A stretch of DNA of 64,000 nt from Bacteroidota bacterium (GTDB taxonomy: Bacteria; Bacteroidota; Bacteroidia; B-17B0; Aurantibacillaceae), in the NCBI GenBank assembly GCA_013287545.1, contig JABDDQ010000001.1:1-64000 (forward strand), written 5' to 3'. A program made the translations under genes and the position numbers. The notes beneath the pieces were generated by a model. The model saw only the letters and a program-made list of their open reading frames with translations, was not told the origin of the DNA and made no database searches. Shown piece by piece: positions 44,892 to 53,076 of the stretch (its first letter is position 1; every line of letters starts with the position of its first letter).

Positions 44892-45110
44892 ATGAAAAAA
44901 GTAATTTCTTTATTAATAGTAGTTCTAACAACCACGTTTTTTATTTCTTGCGGCCCATCTGAAGCCAGTAAAAAAGCTGATGAAGAGAAAGCACAAAGAG
45001 AGGCAGATTCTACAAAGAATAGCATTAAAGAAGATATAGCTTCGGAAATGGATAGCCTAAAGAAAGATAATAAGGTATCTGACTCATTAGTAAAAGTTGA
45101 AAAAAAGTAA
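44892..45110 (+). CDS. Small lipoprotein, charged
   Basis: The 72-residue protein starts at ATG 44892 (an in-frame TTG lies one codon upstream). The lipoprotein signal is KKVISLLIVVLTTTFFISC with the lipobox Cys followed by GPSEA. The mature chain (about 53 residues) is almost entirely Lys, Glu, Asp and Ser, with a predicted amphipathic helix (SKKADEEKAQREADSTKNSI) and repeated DS-x-K motifs. It shares the C-GPS start and DS(I/L) spacing with the next gene, so the two are probably paralogues. The role is unknown; small Lpp-like or envelope-spacer proteins look similar. Confidence 0.75.
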   Translation: MKKVISLLIVVLTTTFFISCGPSEASKKADEEKAQREADSTKNSIKEDIASEMDSLKKDNKVSDSLVKVEKK

Positions 45111-45151
45111 AATCAAAAAACAAATAAAAACCAATCAAAAAAACACAAACC

Positions 45152-45427
45152 ATGAAAAAATCAATTTCAATTTTAGCAGTAGCAGCATTAGCTACATCAA
45201 TGTTCGTAGCATGTGGTCCAAGCAAAGCAGAATTAGAAGCAAAAGCAAAAGCAGCAGCTGATTCAGTTGCAGAAGTTGCAAAAGCTGACTCTATTGCAGC
45301 AGCAGCAAAAGCTACTGAAATGGCTGAAGCAGCAAAAGCTGATTCAATTGCACAAGTTGCAAAAGCTGACTCTCTTAAAAAAGTAGAAGAAGAAGCTGCT
45401 AAAGGTGGCAAAAAAGGCAAAAAATAA
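45152..45427 (+). CDS. Small Ala/Lys-rich coiled-coil lipoprotein
   Basis: The 91-residue protein has a lipoprotein signal (KKSISILAVAALATSMFVAC) and a mature start of GPSKAELE. The body is a repetitive helix with AKADSIA-type repeats (AKADSIAAAAKATEMAEAAKADSIAQVAKADSLKK) and ends in GGKKGKK. At the DNA level the motif GCAAAAGCTGA(C/T)TC recurs. It is related to the preceding lipoprotein (41 nt gap) and ends at a terminator. The helix plus basic tail suggests an envelope-spanning or peptidoglycan-binding lipoprotein by analogy to Lpp; this is inference. Confidence 0.78.
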   Translation: MKKSISILAVAALATSMFVACGPSKAELEAKAKAAADSVAEVAKADSIAAAAKATEMAEAAKADSIAQVAKADSLKKVEEEAAKGGKKGKK

Positions 45428-45450
45428 TTTGTTTGTGTAGTTAGTTGATG

Positions 45451-45487
45451 AAAAAAGCCCTGAAGCATAAAAACTTCGGGGTTTTTT
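45451..45487 (+). terminator. Rho-independent terminator after the lipoprotein pair
   Basis: GCCCTGAAG and CTTCGGGGT pair with G.T allowances between an A-run (45451-45456) and a T-run (45482-45487). Confidence 0.75.
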
Positions 45488-45496
45488 GTTTTAAAC

Positions 45497-45527
45497 TTGT
45501 GCCAAAACAAAAAAAACACTACATTTG
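45497..45527 (+). promoter_or_regulatory. rpsU promoter
   Basis: TTG (45497-45499), 20 nt, TACATTTG (45520-45527): full match to TTG-N20-TAnnTTTG. The promoter rules out the in-frame upstream start at 45497 for S21. Confidence 0.7.
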
Positions 45528-45550
45528 CAGCCCTTAATAATAAAAACAAA

Positions 45551-45748
45551 ATGCTGATAGTACAATTAAAAGAAGGCGATACTTTAGAAAAAGCGCTTAA
45601 AAAATTCAAAAAAAAGTTTGAAAAAACAGGTGTTGTGAAAGAATTACGTGAGCGTCAAAAATTCACTAAAAAATCAATTAAACGCCGTCAAGGAATGATT
45701 AAAGCTGTTTACAAAAACAAGCTTCAACAAGGTCTATTAGAAGATTAG
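45551..45748 (+). CDS. rpsU: 30S ribosomal protein bS21
   Basis: The 65-residue protein (MLIVQLKEGDTLEKALKKFK, then KKFEKTGVVKELRERQKF) is a standard Bacteroidota S21. Tyr is at position 54 (KAVYKNKL), the position that in Flavobacterium johnsoniae S21 helps hold the 16S anti-Shine-Dalgarno tail. No Shine-Dalgarno sequence precedes ATG 45551 (leader CCCTTAATAATAAAAACAAA). A 19-bp hairpin follows the gene, then xerC/D. Confidence 0.95.
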   Translation: MLIVQLKEGDTLEKALKKFKKKFEKTGVVKELRERQKFTKKSIKRRQGMIKAVYKNKLQQGLLED

Positions 45749-45775
45749 TATAAATCTTCTTTAAAATAATATCTG

Positions 45776-45825
45776 GGCTTAGCTTAATATCGAATTTTTT
45801 TGTAACTTCGATATTAGGTTAAGCC
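45776..45825 (+). promoter_or_regulatory. 19-bp inverted repeat between rpsU and the Xer recombinase gene
   Basis: GGCTTAGCTTAATATCGAA (45776-45794) pairs with TTCGATATTAGGTTAAGCC (45807-45825): 19 pairs, two of them G.U in RNA, with a 12-nt loop. The right arm ends 9 nt before the recombinase ATG. The loop and right arm also contain TAACTTCG (45803-45810), a one-base variant of the -7 box. It could be the rpsU terminator (only a weak T tract follows), an operator, or a structure masking the xer start. Confidence 0.7.
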
Positions 45826-45834
45826 TTATTTATT

Positions 45835-46728
45835 ATGAAAGGTTGGTGCACAGAGGAGTTTATCAATTACATTAGTTTTGAGAAAAGATATGCCCAAAAT
45901 ACGTGTACAGCTTACCAACATGACCTTTCAGAGTTTCAAGATTTTATAGAAGAAACTTTCGAAACAAATCAACCTCAAAATGTTGAACCTGAATTTATTC
46001 GCACTTGGATTCATTCTTTTATCACAAAAAAAGTAAGCGCAAGTACTATTCACCGCAAAATATCGTCGGTTAAAAGCTACTATAAGTATCTTTTAAGAAA
46101 TAATATTGTTGTAAAAACCCCGTTACTTACTATACAGCTACCTAAAAAACCAAAAAGACTTCCAGTTTTTATTGATGAGAAAAAAATGGATTTACTAAAA
46201 ACCCAAACAAAAAACATCCATTTATCTTCTTACCAATTATCGCTACAAAACTTAATTATGGAGTTGTTTTATCAAACCGGTATTAGGCGTACAGAATTGG
46301 TAAACCTGCTTGAAAAAAACATTGATTTTTATACCAAAGAAATTAAAGTAATGGGTAAACGCAGCAAGGAGCGTGTTATTCCATTTGGTGAGGATTTAAA
46401 AAAAATAATAACAGATTACCTTTCAGAAAAGGAAAAAAATAATTTACCTAATGAATTTCTTTTCTATCAGGAAAATGGAAAAAAAATTCATGATAACTGG
46501 GTTTATACTTTAGTTAAAGATGAATTAAGTAGCATTACTACTTTAAAGAAAAAAAGCCCACATGTATTGCGTCATAGTTTCGCCACACACTTATTAAATA
46601 ATGGTGCCGACATTACTTCGGTTAAAAATTTGTTAGGGCACACGAGTCTTGCCGCTACACAGGTTTACACGCATAACACGATAGAGAAATTAAAGAAAAC
46701 ATATAAACAGGCTCATCCAAGAGCATAA
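45835..46728 (+). CDS. Tyrosine recombinase XerC/XerD
   Basis: The 297-residue protein is full length for chromosome-dimer-resolving recombinases. The N-terminal SAM-like core-binding domain is at about 1-90 (FINYISFEKRYAQNTCTAYQHDLSEF, STIHRKISSVKSYYKYLL). The catalytic residues are visible: Arg in TGIRRTEL, Lys in VMGKRSKERVIPFG, HxxR in HVLRHSFATHLL, His in LGHTS, and Tyr in QVYTHNT. It is more probably chromosomal Xer than a mobile-element integrase, given the housekeeping neighbours and no att-like repeats nearby. XerC and XerD cannot be told apart here. Confidence 0.92.
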   Translation: MKGWCTEEFINYISFEKRYAQNTCTAYQHDLSEFQDFIEETFETNQPQNVEPEFIRTWIHSFITKKVSASTIHRKISSVKSYYKYLLRNNIVVKTPLLTIQLPKKPKRLPVFIDEKKMDLLKTQTKNIHLSSYQLSLQNLIMELFYQTGIRRTELVNLLEKNIDFYTKEIKVMGKRSKERVIPFGEDLKKIITDYLSEKEKNNLPNEFLFYQENGKKIHDNWVYTLVKDELSSITTLKKKSPHVLRHSFATHLLNNGADITSVKNLLGHTSLAATQVYTHNTIEKLKKTYKQAHPRA

Positions 46729-46745
46729 TTAATAACCAAATAAAA

Positions 46746-46753
46746 AAGGAGGA
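46746..46753 (+). promoter_or_regulatory. Unusually strong Shine-Dalgarno sequence before hpf
   Basis: AAGGAGGA with a short spacer to ATG. I see no comparable purine-rich site just before the other starts I inspected in this window. In Bacteroidota the anti-SD is normally masked, so the site may be regulatory. Confidence 0.7.
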
Positions 46754-46757
46754 CCCC

Positions 46758-47054
46758 ATGACACCAAACATCCAATCGGTACATTTTACTGCCGACAAAA
46801 AGTTAATCGATTTTATTCATGAAAAAGTAAATAAACTTACACAGTTTCACGATGGAATTATAGGAACCGATGTAACATTAAAAGTTGATAAATCGGCAGA
46901 CCAAGCCAATAAAACAGCCGAAATTAAACTACACCTTAGTGGTAACCCATTGTTTGCTAAAAAGCAATGTGCAACATTTGAAGAAGCTGTAGATACAGCT
47001 GTTGATGCTTTGCGTACGCAGGTAAAAAAACATAAAGAAAAAGCTCAAGGATAA
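46758..47054 (+). CDS. hpf: Ribosome hibernation-promoting factor, short HPF/YfiA type
   Basis: The 98-residue protein binds the 30S decoding channel and silences ribosomes. Family pattern: IQSVHFTADKKLIDFIHEKVNKL, then GTDVTLKVDKSADQANKTAEIKLHL, and FEEAVDTAVDALRTQVKKHKEK. There is no long-HPF C-terminal domain. Unusually for this genome, a strong Shine-Dalgarno sequence (AAGGAGGA, 46746-46753) lies 4 nt before ATG 46758. It is probably transcribed with the recombinase (29 nt upstream) and ends at a very strong terminator. Confidence 0.93.
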   Translation: MTPNIQSVHFTADKKLIDFIHEKVNKLTQFHDGIIGTDVTLKVDKSADQANKTAEIKLHLSGNPLFAKKQCATFEEAVDTAVDALRTQVKKHKEKAQG

Positions 47055-47070
47055 AAAAGAAGTAAACTAA

Positions 47071-47110
47071 TTAAAAAGCCCCAATCAAATTTTTGATTGG
47101 GGCTTTTTAA
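47071..47110. terminator. Bidirectional terminator between hpf and the C10 protease gene
   Basis: Perfect 19-bp inverted repeat: TTAAAAAGCCCCAATCAAA (47071-47089) and its complement (47092-47110) around a 2-nt centre, with A- and T-runs inside the arms so it works in both directions. Confidence 0.92.
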
Positions 47111-47133
47111 TTAGTTTAATAATTACTGGCCTT

Positions 47134-49458
47134 TTACTCCATTATTATTTTTTTAGAAATTTGTTGCCCATCAATGCTAATGTTTACAAAGTAAACACCT
47201 GCTTGGTAAGCAGCTTTATTACCAATAGTTAAAACAGTTTCGCCACTTGTGTGTTGTTGTGCAGGAATTGTTTCTACAATTCTTCCTAACATATCAACTA
47301 CGTTAACAGCAATGCTGTGGTTTTCGGTTAAGTTAAACGCTAAATTTACTGTGCTGTGCGATGGGTTAGGATAAATATTTAAGTCAACAATTGACTCAAT
47401 ATTACTAATTCCTAAAGCTGATGCATCAACAATATTAATATCGTCTAAATATAAATCATTACCTAAACCAGCTTGACTTGGGTCAGCAAAAAATTCCCAA
47501 CGGAACATTACGTTAGTTTTTGGATTTATTCCTGCAACATTAACAGTATAGGTTGTAAACTGGTTAGCTTGTGGTACATAAGCAGGTGCACTTGCTCCAC
47601 CGGCTGCACCAGAAAGTGCAGCTAAAGCTGTACTAAGAATAACCTTTCTTGATTGCCAAGTTGCACCACAATCTGTAGACGCCAATACTTGTAATTTATC
47701 AGCACTGGTAGTAGATTTTTGCTGATAAGCTGCTTTAAAACTAAGCGCTGGTGTTGTTAGCGTCGTTAAATCGTATGAAGAATTAGTTTGTAAAATGCTG
47801 TTATTTCCAGGAGTGTTATTCATGTTGTCTATCATAATAGAATTAACACCTGTAGCAGCAGCAGTATTAGTAACAGTCCAATCAACTCCGGTTGTACCGG
47901 TATGAGACATTAACCAGTTTTGATCAACGGTTTCAAAACCTTCTACAACCGGTAAACTGCCCATTGAATTATTAACTGTGTAAGTAGTAGCTGATTGGTC
48001 ATTCGCCGGGTTTAAATCTGTACTATTATCTGGATCGCTGGTAAAACAAGTAAGTGTGTGGGTTCCGCTTGTTGAAGTAAAAGTTGGAAGATTTACAGTC
48101 ATAAACTGTTGGCTGGCTAAATTACCGGTCCAATTTATAGTTTGAGGAGTGCCATTATCAATTTGATAATTAATAATGCAAGAAGTAAGCGGGTTTTTAC
48201 CATAATTTTTTAATGTAATTATAGGAGTGAAGGAGTTATTACAACTAACACCCGTTGGCGATGTAACAGCAAAAACACCTGCATCTATAGTAGTTGATGA
48301 TGGTGGTACTATACCAACAAGTACTTGATGACCTTGAGAAGGATTAAAGCCTGGTGTTTGAAAAGAATCAAGTTGAAAATAACCATCACTTTGTCCGCCC
48401 CAACCCCAGTTCATATGCAAATAGTTGTTTTGATCGTAACCATCACAAACCCAAGTATGACCTCCTTCAGATGGATCATCTCCTACATACTGTACAACTC
48501 GTCCAATATTTAAATCATGTTTAATAGTATCTAACCATCTTGTATCAGTATAGGCACCGCGGCTTAATCCATGAATTTGAGTTGCGTCATATTTAAAATA
48601 ATTGATATAAGAATGTTGAGCACTTGCACCCGATGCACCAAGTACTTGCGCACCACTTCCGGCAGGGTCATAATCCATATCAACACTTACCCCACAATCA
48701 TACATAAGTTGGGCTACATCGCTATTAGCAGAGTTTACAGCTAAAGGCATAGCTGCCCAGTTATAAGTAACAGTGTAAGTTGCACTTAAAGTTCCATATT
48801 GATTTTTATATCCGCTTGAGGTGCAATCGCAATAAGAACTTGAACCTACTCCTTGAGTAGGATAAGACCAATATTTCATAATTTGAGACATAGTAGTAGC
48901 AACACAACCGGTTACTGAACCACCTGGGCATAAAGCATTGTAATATGGGCTTTGATTCCAAGTTGTTTGCATAAGTGGCCCAACTACAGGTGTGCTACTA
49001 CTTGCAACAGTATTAACTCCATTTGTTTGTCTTTCGGTTGCTGAAGCGGTAGTATATTTTACCCATTCGTTAGCTGTTTTTGCATCTGCAACAATATTAT
49101 TTGCTCTAAGAGCATTTACACCAATTGAAAATTGGTTAAGCCAAAAGCCAAGGTTAGATTTTGCCTCCGGTAAAATAAAGTTATTTTCAGTTGAATAACC
49201 AATAATAGGTTTTATAGCATCCTCCCCAGAAACTACAACAAATCCATCACTCTCATTAATGTTATAAGCATAATAAAGAGCAGTTCCGGTTGCAGAAAAC
49301 TCTGTGTGAACTAATGTGCTTGTTCTTAGCGTTCGCTTCGAATTTTGCGTATAAAAATTTTCTGCTACTGCCTTAGCTGTAATAGGTGTAACAGGCTTAG
49401 CATTAGCCACGCTTACGCCTAAAGCTAAAACGAACATTGCATAGTTTATTTTTTTCAT
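47134..49458 (-). CDS. C10-family (streptopain-like) secreted cysteine protease with T9SS type A sorting domain
   Basis: The 774-residue protein has a signal peptide (KKINYAMFVLALGVSVANA) and a Spi-type propeptide (about 20-150: FVVVSGEDAIKPIIGYS). The catalytic domain follows (about 155-390), with QTTWNQSPYYNALCPGGSVTGC carrying the nucleophile in GCVATTMSQIMKYW and the His in GGHTWVCDGYD. Then comes a CARDB-like Ig domain (about 395-495), a MAM/jelly-roll module (about 505-690) and the type A sorting domain (NIYPNPSHSTVNLAFNL, ending KKIIME). The last 270 residues match the next protease. Predicted to be exported by T9SS and self-activated by propeptide removal. Confidence 0.93.
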   Translation of the reverse strand: MKKINYAMFVLALGVSVANAKPVTPITAKAVAENFYTQNSKRTLRTSTLVHTEFSATGTALYYAYNINESDGFVVVSGEDAIKPIIGYSTENNFILPEAKSNLGFWLNQFSIGVNALRANNIVADAKTANEWVKYTTASATERQTNGVNTVASSSTPVVGPLMQTTWNQSPYYNALCPGGSVTGCVATTMSQIMKYWSYPTQGVGSSSYCDCTSSGYKNQYGTLSATYTVTYNWAAMPLAVNSANSDVAQLMYDCGVSVDMDYDPAGSGAQVLGASGASAQHSYINYFKYDATQIHGLSRGAYTDTRWLDTIKHDLNIGRVVQYVGDDPSEGGHTWVCDGYDQNNYLHMNWGWGGQSDGYFQLDSFQTPGFNPSQGHQVLVGIVPPSSTTIDAGVFAVTSPTGVSCNNSFTPIITLKNYGKNPLTSCIINYQIDNGTPQTINWTGNLASQQFMTVNLPTFTSTSGTHTLTCFTSDPDNSTDLNPANDQSATTYTVNNSMGSLPVVEGFETVDQNWLMSHTGTTGVDWTVTNTAAATGVNSIMIDNMNNTPGNNSILQTNSSYDLTTLTTPALSFKAAYQQKSTTSADKLQVLASTDCGATWQSRKVILSTALAALSGAAGGASAPAYVPQANQFTTYTVNVAGINPKTNVMFRWEFFADPSQAGLGNDLYLDDINIVDASALGISNIESIVDLNIYPNPSHSTVNLAFNLTENHSIAVNVVDMLGRIVETIPAQQHTSGETVLTIGNKAAYQAGVYFVNISIDGQQISKKIIME

Positions 49459-49482
49459 GGGTTGAGGTTTAATTTAATATTC

Positions 49483-49490
49483 CAAACATA
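49483..49490 (-). promoter_or_regulatory. -7 element for the C10 protease gene
   Basis: The minus strand reads TATGTTTG, fitting TAnnTTTG, 24 nt before ATG 49458. The leader contains AACCTCA, also present in the M43 protease leader. Confidence 0.5.
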
Positions 49491-49547
49491 GAGATTTATA
49501 AATGCAAAAACAATAAAAAATAGATGAACGGTAAAATTTAACATATA

Positions 49548-49582
49548 AAAAAGCCGGTTAAAGTTACTTTAACCGGCTTTTT
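49548..49582 (-). terminator. Terminator of the M43 protease gene
   Basis: Perfect palindrome: AAAAAGCCGGTTAAAGT (49548-49564), centre T, and its complement (49566-49582), 17 nt past the M43 stop on the minus strand. Confidence 0.88.
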
Positions 49583-49598
49583 ACATTTTTACCTAAAA

Positions 49599-51785
49599 TT
49601 ATTGAATAATAACTTTTTTGGAGATATGTTGCCCGTCTACATCAATATTGACAAAATAAACACCGGCTTGGTAAACAGACTTGTTGCCGATGGTAATTAA
49701 TGTTTGCCCACTTGGGTAGTATTTTGCAGAATTAGTTTCAACAACTCTTCCAAGCAAATCCATTACGTTTACAGATATGTTATGTTTTTCGCTTAAATTA
49801 AAAACAATATTTACATTACCAGATGAAGGGTTAGGATAAATTTCTAAGCCAACTTCTGCTTCAATGTCCTGTATCCCAACAGTAGAATTATATATGTTTA
49901 TGTCATCTAAATAAATATCATTACCTGGCGAAGTAGGGTCTGAATAAAACACAAAACGAAACATAGCGTTTGTGCTTGATGCCAAGGCACTAATACTAAC
50001 CGTATAAGTTGCAAATTGACTTGATTGTGGTGTGAAAGGTGTTGTAAGTTGACCACTAACAGTTGATGGTTGAAGAGCTGTACCGCTACGCGAGAATCTG
50101 GAAACCCAAGTAGCTCCACAATCTGAAGAAGAATAAATTTGTAATTTATCTACATTGGTAGTTGCTTTTTGTTGGTATGCCATTTTAAAGGTTAACGCAG
50201 GTGAACCGATAGCAGATAGATTAAATGTTGGACTAACTAAAATACTGGTATCGCCTGCAGAGTTAGAAAAGTTATCAATCATCACTGATTTTGAACCGGT
50301 AGCAGCTGCGCTGGTTGTTACTGCCCAATCTACACCCGTAGAAGAAGTATGAGATACACTCCAGTCGGTACCCGGAACAGAAGCTGTTTCAAAACTTTCA
50401 GTAAAAGCAGTATTATAAGATGCAACTGATGTTACTACATCTATATAAGAAGATTTTGTAATAGAGGCTCCTCCTGCCGAAGTACTTGCTGTGTATGATA
50501 CAGCATAGCTACCTGGAGCGGCATAAGTTACTTTAGGCATAGAGTCGGTTAATGTAGAACCACTAACTAAAGTTCCGCCCGGAAAACTCCAGTTGTAACC
50601 GGTAGTTATTGCATTTTCAGAACTATCACTAAATGTAATAGGGGCATTTGTACAAACAATTCTGCTACTTGCATGAAAATAAGGAGTAGGCACACAAGGC
50701 TGAGGATTACGTATTCCGGTTGCAATTTTATTAGCAGCCGATATTACATTATTTCTACTGGCAGTTGTAGAATTCATAATATTGTGCATTCTTGTAATTT
50801 GCCCGTTTGTAAAATTTTTAGGGCAAGAAGAATAATCCATAATGTTTTGCACATTAGCTGTATTACTTGGGTCGCACGCATTTGGAGTACTTGGAGGGCA
50901 AGTACTAAAGGCGCCTTGATACATTGGGGTGTCATCTGTAACACCAACACATGCAACAGCGGGAGGGTTTGTGCTTAATTTATCATCATTGGCAGTTGTA
51001 CAACTGGTCCCACCTGCCGAATTAGTCATTCCAAAAGTGTGACTTAACCCTAACCAATGGCCAAATTCATGTGCCATAGATCGGGCGTTAGTGCCTGTCA
51101 TAAATTGGTAATTGTAAACAACGGCATCGTATTGTGCCGGAACTGTACCAGGCAAGTAAGTATAACCTACAATAATACCGCCGGTGCTACTTGTTGCAGG
51201 GCAAGGTTGACCCGAGCAAATATTTTTTACAATATAAACGTTTAAATATTTTGTACGATCCCAAGTATATGGAAATGGAGTTTGAGTTTGATCCCAATTT
51301 GTATTAGCATCATAGTATCTAATAATTCCATTGGTGCAATTTCCATTAGGATCTTTAGTAGCTAACTGAAACACATAGTTATTAGCACCCGAAACGCCTT
51401 TAAAATGTACATCTATTTGAGCTGTATCCGGAATAGTTTTTGTATGAACACGGTTAACCTCTGCTAATGCTTGGTATATATATGAATTTGGCACATTTTC
51501 CGGGCCCCCTTGATGCAGTATGTGAAATACTACCGGAATAGTATCTACCGTTGTAAAAGTTTGATTAGAAACTTGATTGTTCCCATTGCCCCGTTGATTT
51601 GTATACCCATTAGATAACGCAGCATTTTGCATTTCTCTCTCATAACGAGCTTTTTCTTCAGGATGTGCCGCAAAGAAACTTTTAGTTGCTTCATCCGAAA
51701 AGCATGGTATAATTTGTTGCTGTTGCGCAAACAAACCAGATGCAGCAAAAATACTTGCTGTTATTAATTTGTATGATTTTTTCAT
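49599..51785 (-). CDS. M43-family (pappalysin-like) secreted zinc metalloprotease with PKD and T9SS type A sorting domain
   Basis: The 728-residue protein has a signal peptide (KKSYKLITASIFAASGLFAQ). The metzincin domain (about 80-350) carries the zinc site HEFGHWLGLSH and the Met-turn NIMDYSSC, with several Cys pairs typical of M43B (SCTTANDDKLSTNPPAVAC, CPPSTPNAC). A PKD-like domain (about 365-445, PITFSDSSENAITTGYNWSF) follows, then a MAM/jelly-roll module (about 455-640) and a type A sorting domain (EIYPNPSSGNVNIVFNL, ending KKVIIQ). Predicted extracellular or cell-surface, exported by T9SS. Confidence 0.94.
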   Translation of the reverse strand: MKKSYKLITASIFAASGLFAQQQQIIPCFSDEATKSFFAAHPEEKARYEREMQNAALSNGYTNQRGNGNNQVSNQTFTTVDTIPVVFHILHQGGPENVPNSYIYQALAEVNRVHTKTIPDTAQIDVHFKGVSGANNYVFQLATKDPNGNCTNGIIRYYDANTNWDQTQTPFPYTWDRTKYLNVYIVKNICSGQPCPATSSTGGIIVGYTYLPGTVPAQYDAVVYNYQFMTGTNARSMAHEFGHWLGLSHTFGMTNSAGGTSCTTANDDKLSTNPPAVACVGVTDDTPMYQGAFSTCPPSTPNACDPSNTANVQNIMDYSSCPKNFTNGQITRMHNIMNSTTASRNNVISAANKIATGIRNPQPCVPTPYFHASSRIVCTNAPITFSDSSENAITTGYNWSFPGGTLVSGSTLTDSMPKVTYAAPGSYAVSYTASTSAGGASITKSSYIDVVTSVASYNTAFTESFETASVPGTDWSVSHTSSTGVDWAVTTSAAATGSKSVMIDNFSNSAGDTSILVSPTFNLSAIGSPALTFKMAYQQKATTNVDKLQIYSSSDCGATWVSRFSRSGTALQPSTVSGQLTTPFTPQSSQFATYTVSISALASSTNAMFRFVFYSDPTSPGNDIYLDDINIYNSTVGIQDIEAEVGLEIYPNPSSGNVNIVFNLSEKHNISVNVMDLLGRVVETNSAKYYPSGQTLITIGNKSVYQAGVYFVNIDVDGQHISKKVIIQ

Positions 51786-51814
51786 GTGAGGTTGGTTTTA
51801 ATAATTTACTACCC

Positions 51815-51822
51815 CAAAGTTA
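51815..51822 (-). promoter_or_regulatory. -7 element for the M43 protease gene
   Basis: The minus strand reads TAACTTTG, fitting TAnnTTTG, 29 nt before ATG 51785. Confidence 0.5.
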
Positions 51823-51889
51823 CAATAATAGCAGGGTAACTCCAATTTTTTAACACTGAAGAATTGTTATTTTACATAAACGGCAATTT

Positions 51890-53044
51890 TTAAGATAAAG
51901 CTTGTTTTAAATCTTCCAGTAAATCTTCTATGTCTTCAATTCCAACGCTAAGGCGTAATAAATTATCTACTACACCTGCTTTTTCCCGCTCTTGTTTAGG
52001 AATAGAAGCATGTGTCATAGTTGCCGGATGGTTTATCAACGATTCAACCCCACCCAAAGATTCAGCTAAAGAAAACACTTTAAATGAAGATGCTATTTTA
52101 AATGTATCGTCTAACGAAGCATTTTTTAATACAATTGAAATCATACCGCCAAAATCGCGCATTTGTTTTTTTGCAATTTCATGATTAGGATGATCTGTAA
52201 AACCTGGCCAATAAATTTTTTCAATTTTTGGATGTGTTTTCAAATATTCGGCTACTTTTTTTCCATTATAACAATGACGCTCCATGCGTATATGCAATGT
52301 TTTTATACCACGCATAACCAAAAAACTATCCATAGGGCCTGGGTTGGCGCCACATGAGTTTAAAATAAAATAAAGTTGCTCATGCAGTTTATCATCATTA
52401 ACAACCAAAGCTCCCATAACCACATCGCTATGCCCGCCTAAGTATTTTGTAACCGAATGCATTACAATGTCGGCTCCTAATGCCAATGGGTTTTGTAAGT
52501 AAGGTGATGCAAATGTGTTATCAACGGCCAATAATAGATTGTGTTTTTTTGCGATAGCAGCACAAGCCGCAATATCTACTATTTTCATAGTAGGATTGGT
52601 AGGCGTTTCTGTCCAAATTAATTTAGTGTTGCCGTTTATATATTTAGAAATATTATTGGCATCTGTTAAATCAATAAAATGAAATTTTATTCCGTAAGGT
52701 TCAAATATTTTTGTAAACATACGGTAGCTTCCGCCATATAAATCATCGCCGGTAATAACCTCATCGCCCGGACGAAGCATTTTTATTACCGCATCAGTTG
52801 CACCCATCCCGCTCGAAAAACAGATACAATGTTTGCCATTTTCTAAAGCAGCAATATTTTTTTGCAATGCCTCGCGTGTTGGATTTTTTCCGCGCGCATA
52901 ACCGTAACCTTTATTTTTACCAGGGCTTTCCTGCACATAAGTTGAGGTTTGGTAAATAGGTGTCATAATTGCACCTGTAGTTGGGTCTGGCTCAGCACCT
53001 GCGTGTATGGCTTTCGTTCCGAATTTATAATTTTTGTTATCCAT
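51890..53044 (-). CDS. Trans-sulfuration PLP enzyme (cystathionine gamma-synthase/gamma-lyase family)
   Basis: The 384-residue cytosolic Cys/Met metabolism enzyme shows FGTKAIHAGAEPDPTTGAIMTPIYQTSTYVQ (typical N-terminus), YARGKNPTREAL, SSGMGATDAVIKML, DDLYGGSYRMF, TETPTNPTMKIVD, DNTFASPYLQNPLALGADIV, the PLP lysine in HSVTKYLGGHSDVVMG, and the C-terminal FSLAESLGGVESLINHPATMTHAS. Whether it is a synthase (MetB) or a lyase cannot be decided from these motifs. Single gene, 33 nt downstream of the CAP/OmpA-like gene on the same strand. Confidence 0.93.
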   Translation of the reverse strand: MDNKNYKFGTKAIHAGAEPDPTTGAIMTPIYQTSTYVQESPGKNKGYGYARGKNPTREALQKNIAALENGKHCICFSSGMGATDAVIKMLRPGDEVITGDDLYGGSYRMFTKIFEPYGIKFHFIDLTDANNISKYINGNTKLIWTETPTNPTMKIVDIAACAAIAKKHNLLLAVDNTFASPYLQNPLALGADIVMHSVTKYLGGHSDVVMGALVVNDDKLHEQLYFILNSCGANPGPMDSFLVMRGIKTLHIRMERHCYNGKKVAEYLKTHPKIEKIYWPGFTDHPNHEIAKKQMRDFGGMISIVLKNASLDDTFKIASSFKVFSLAESLGGVESLINHPATMTHASIPKQEREKAGVVDNLLRLSVGIEDIEDLLEDLKQALS

Positions 53045-53076
53045 GTTGTCTTAAATTTATATTACAAGTTTAATTA

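Noticed and set aside
45497..45550. Upstream start for S21
   Set aside because: It precedes the TTG-N20-TAnnTTTG promoter, and the added residues are not part of S21.
45835..46728. Tyrosine recombinase as a mobile-element integrase
   Set aside because: No tRNA, att-like direct repeat, excisionase or phage genes nearby; length and neighbours fit chromosomal XerC/D.
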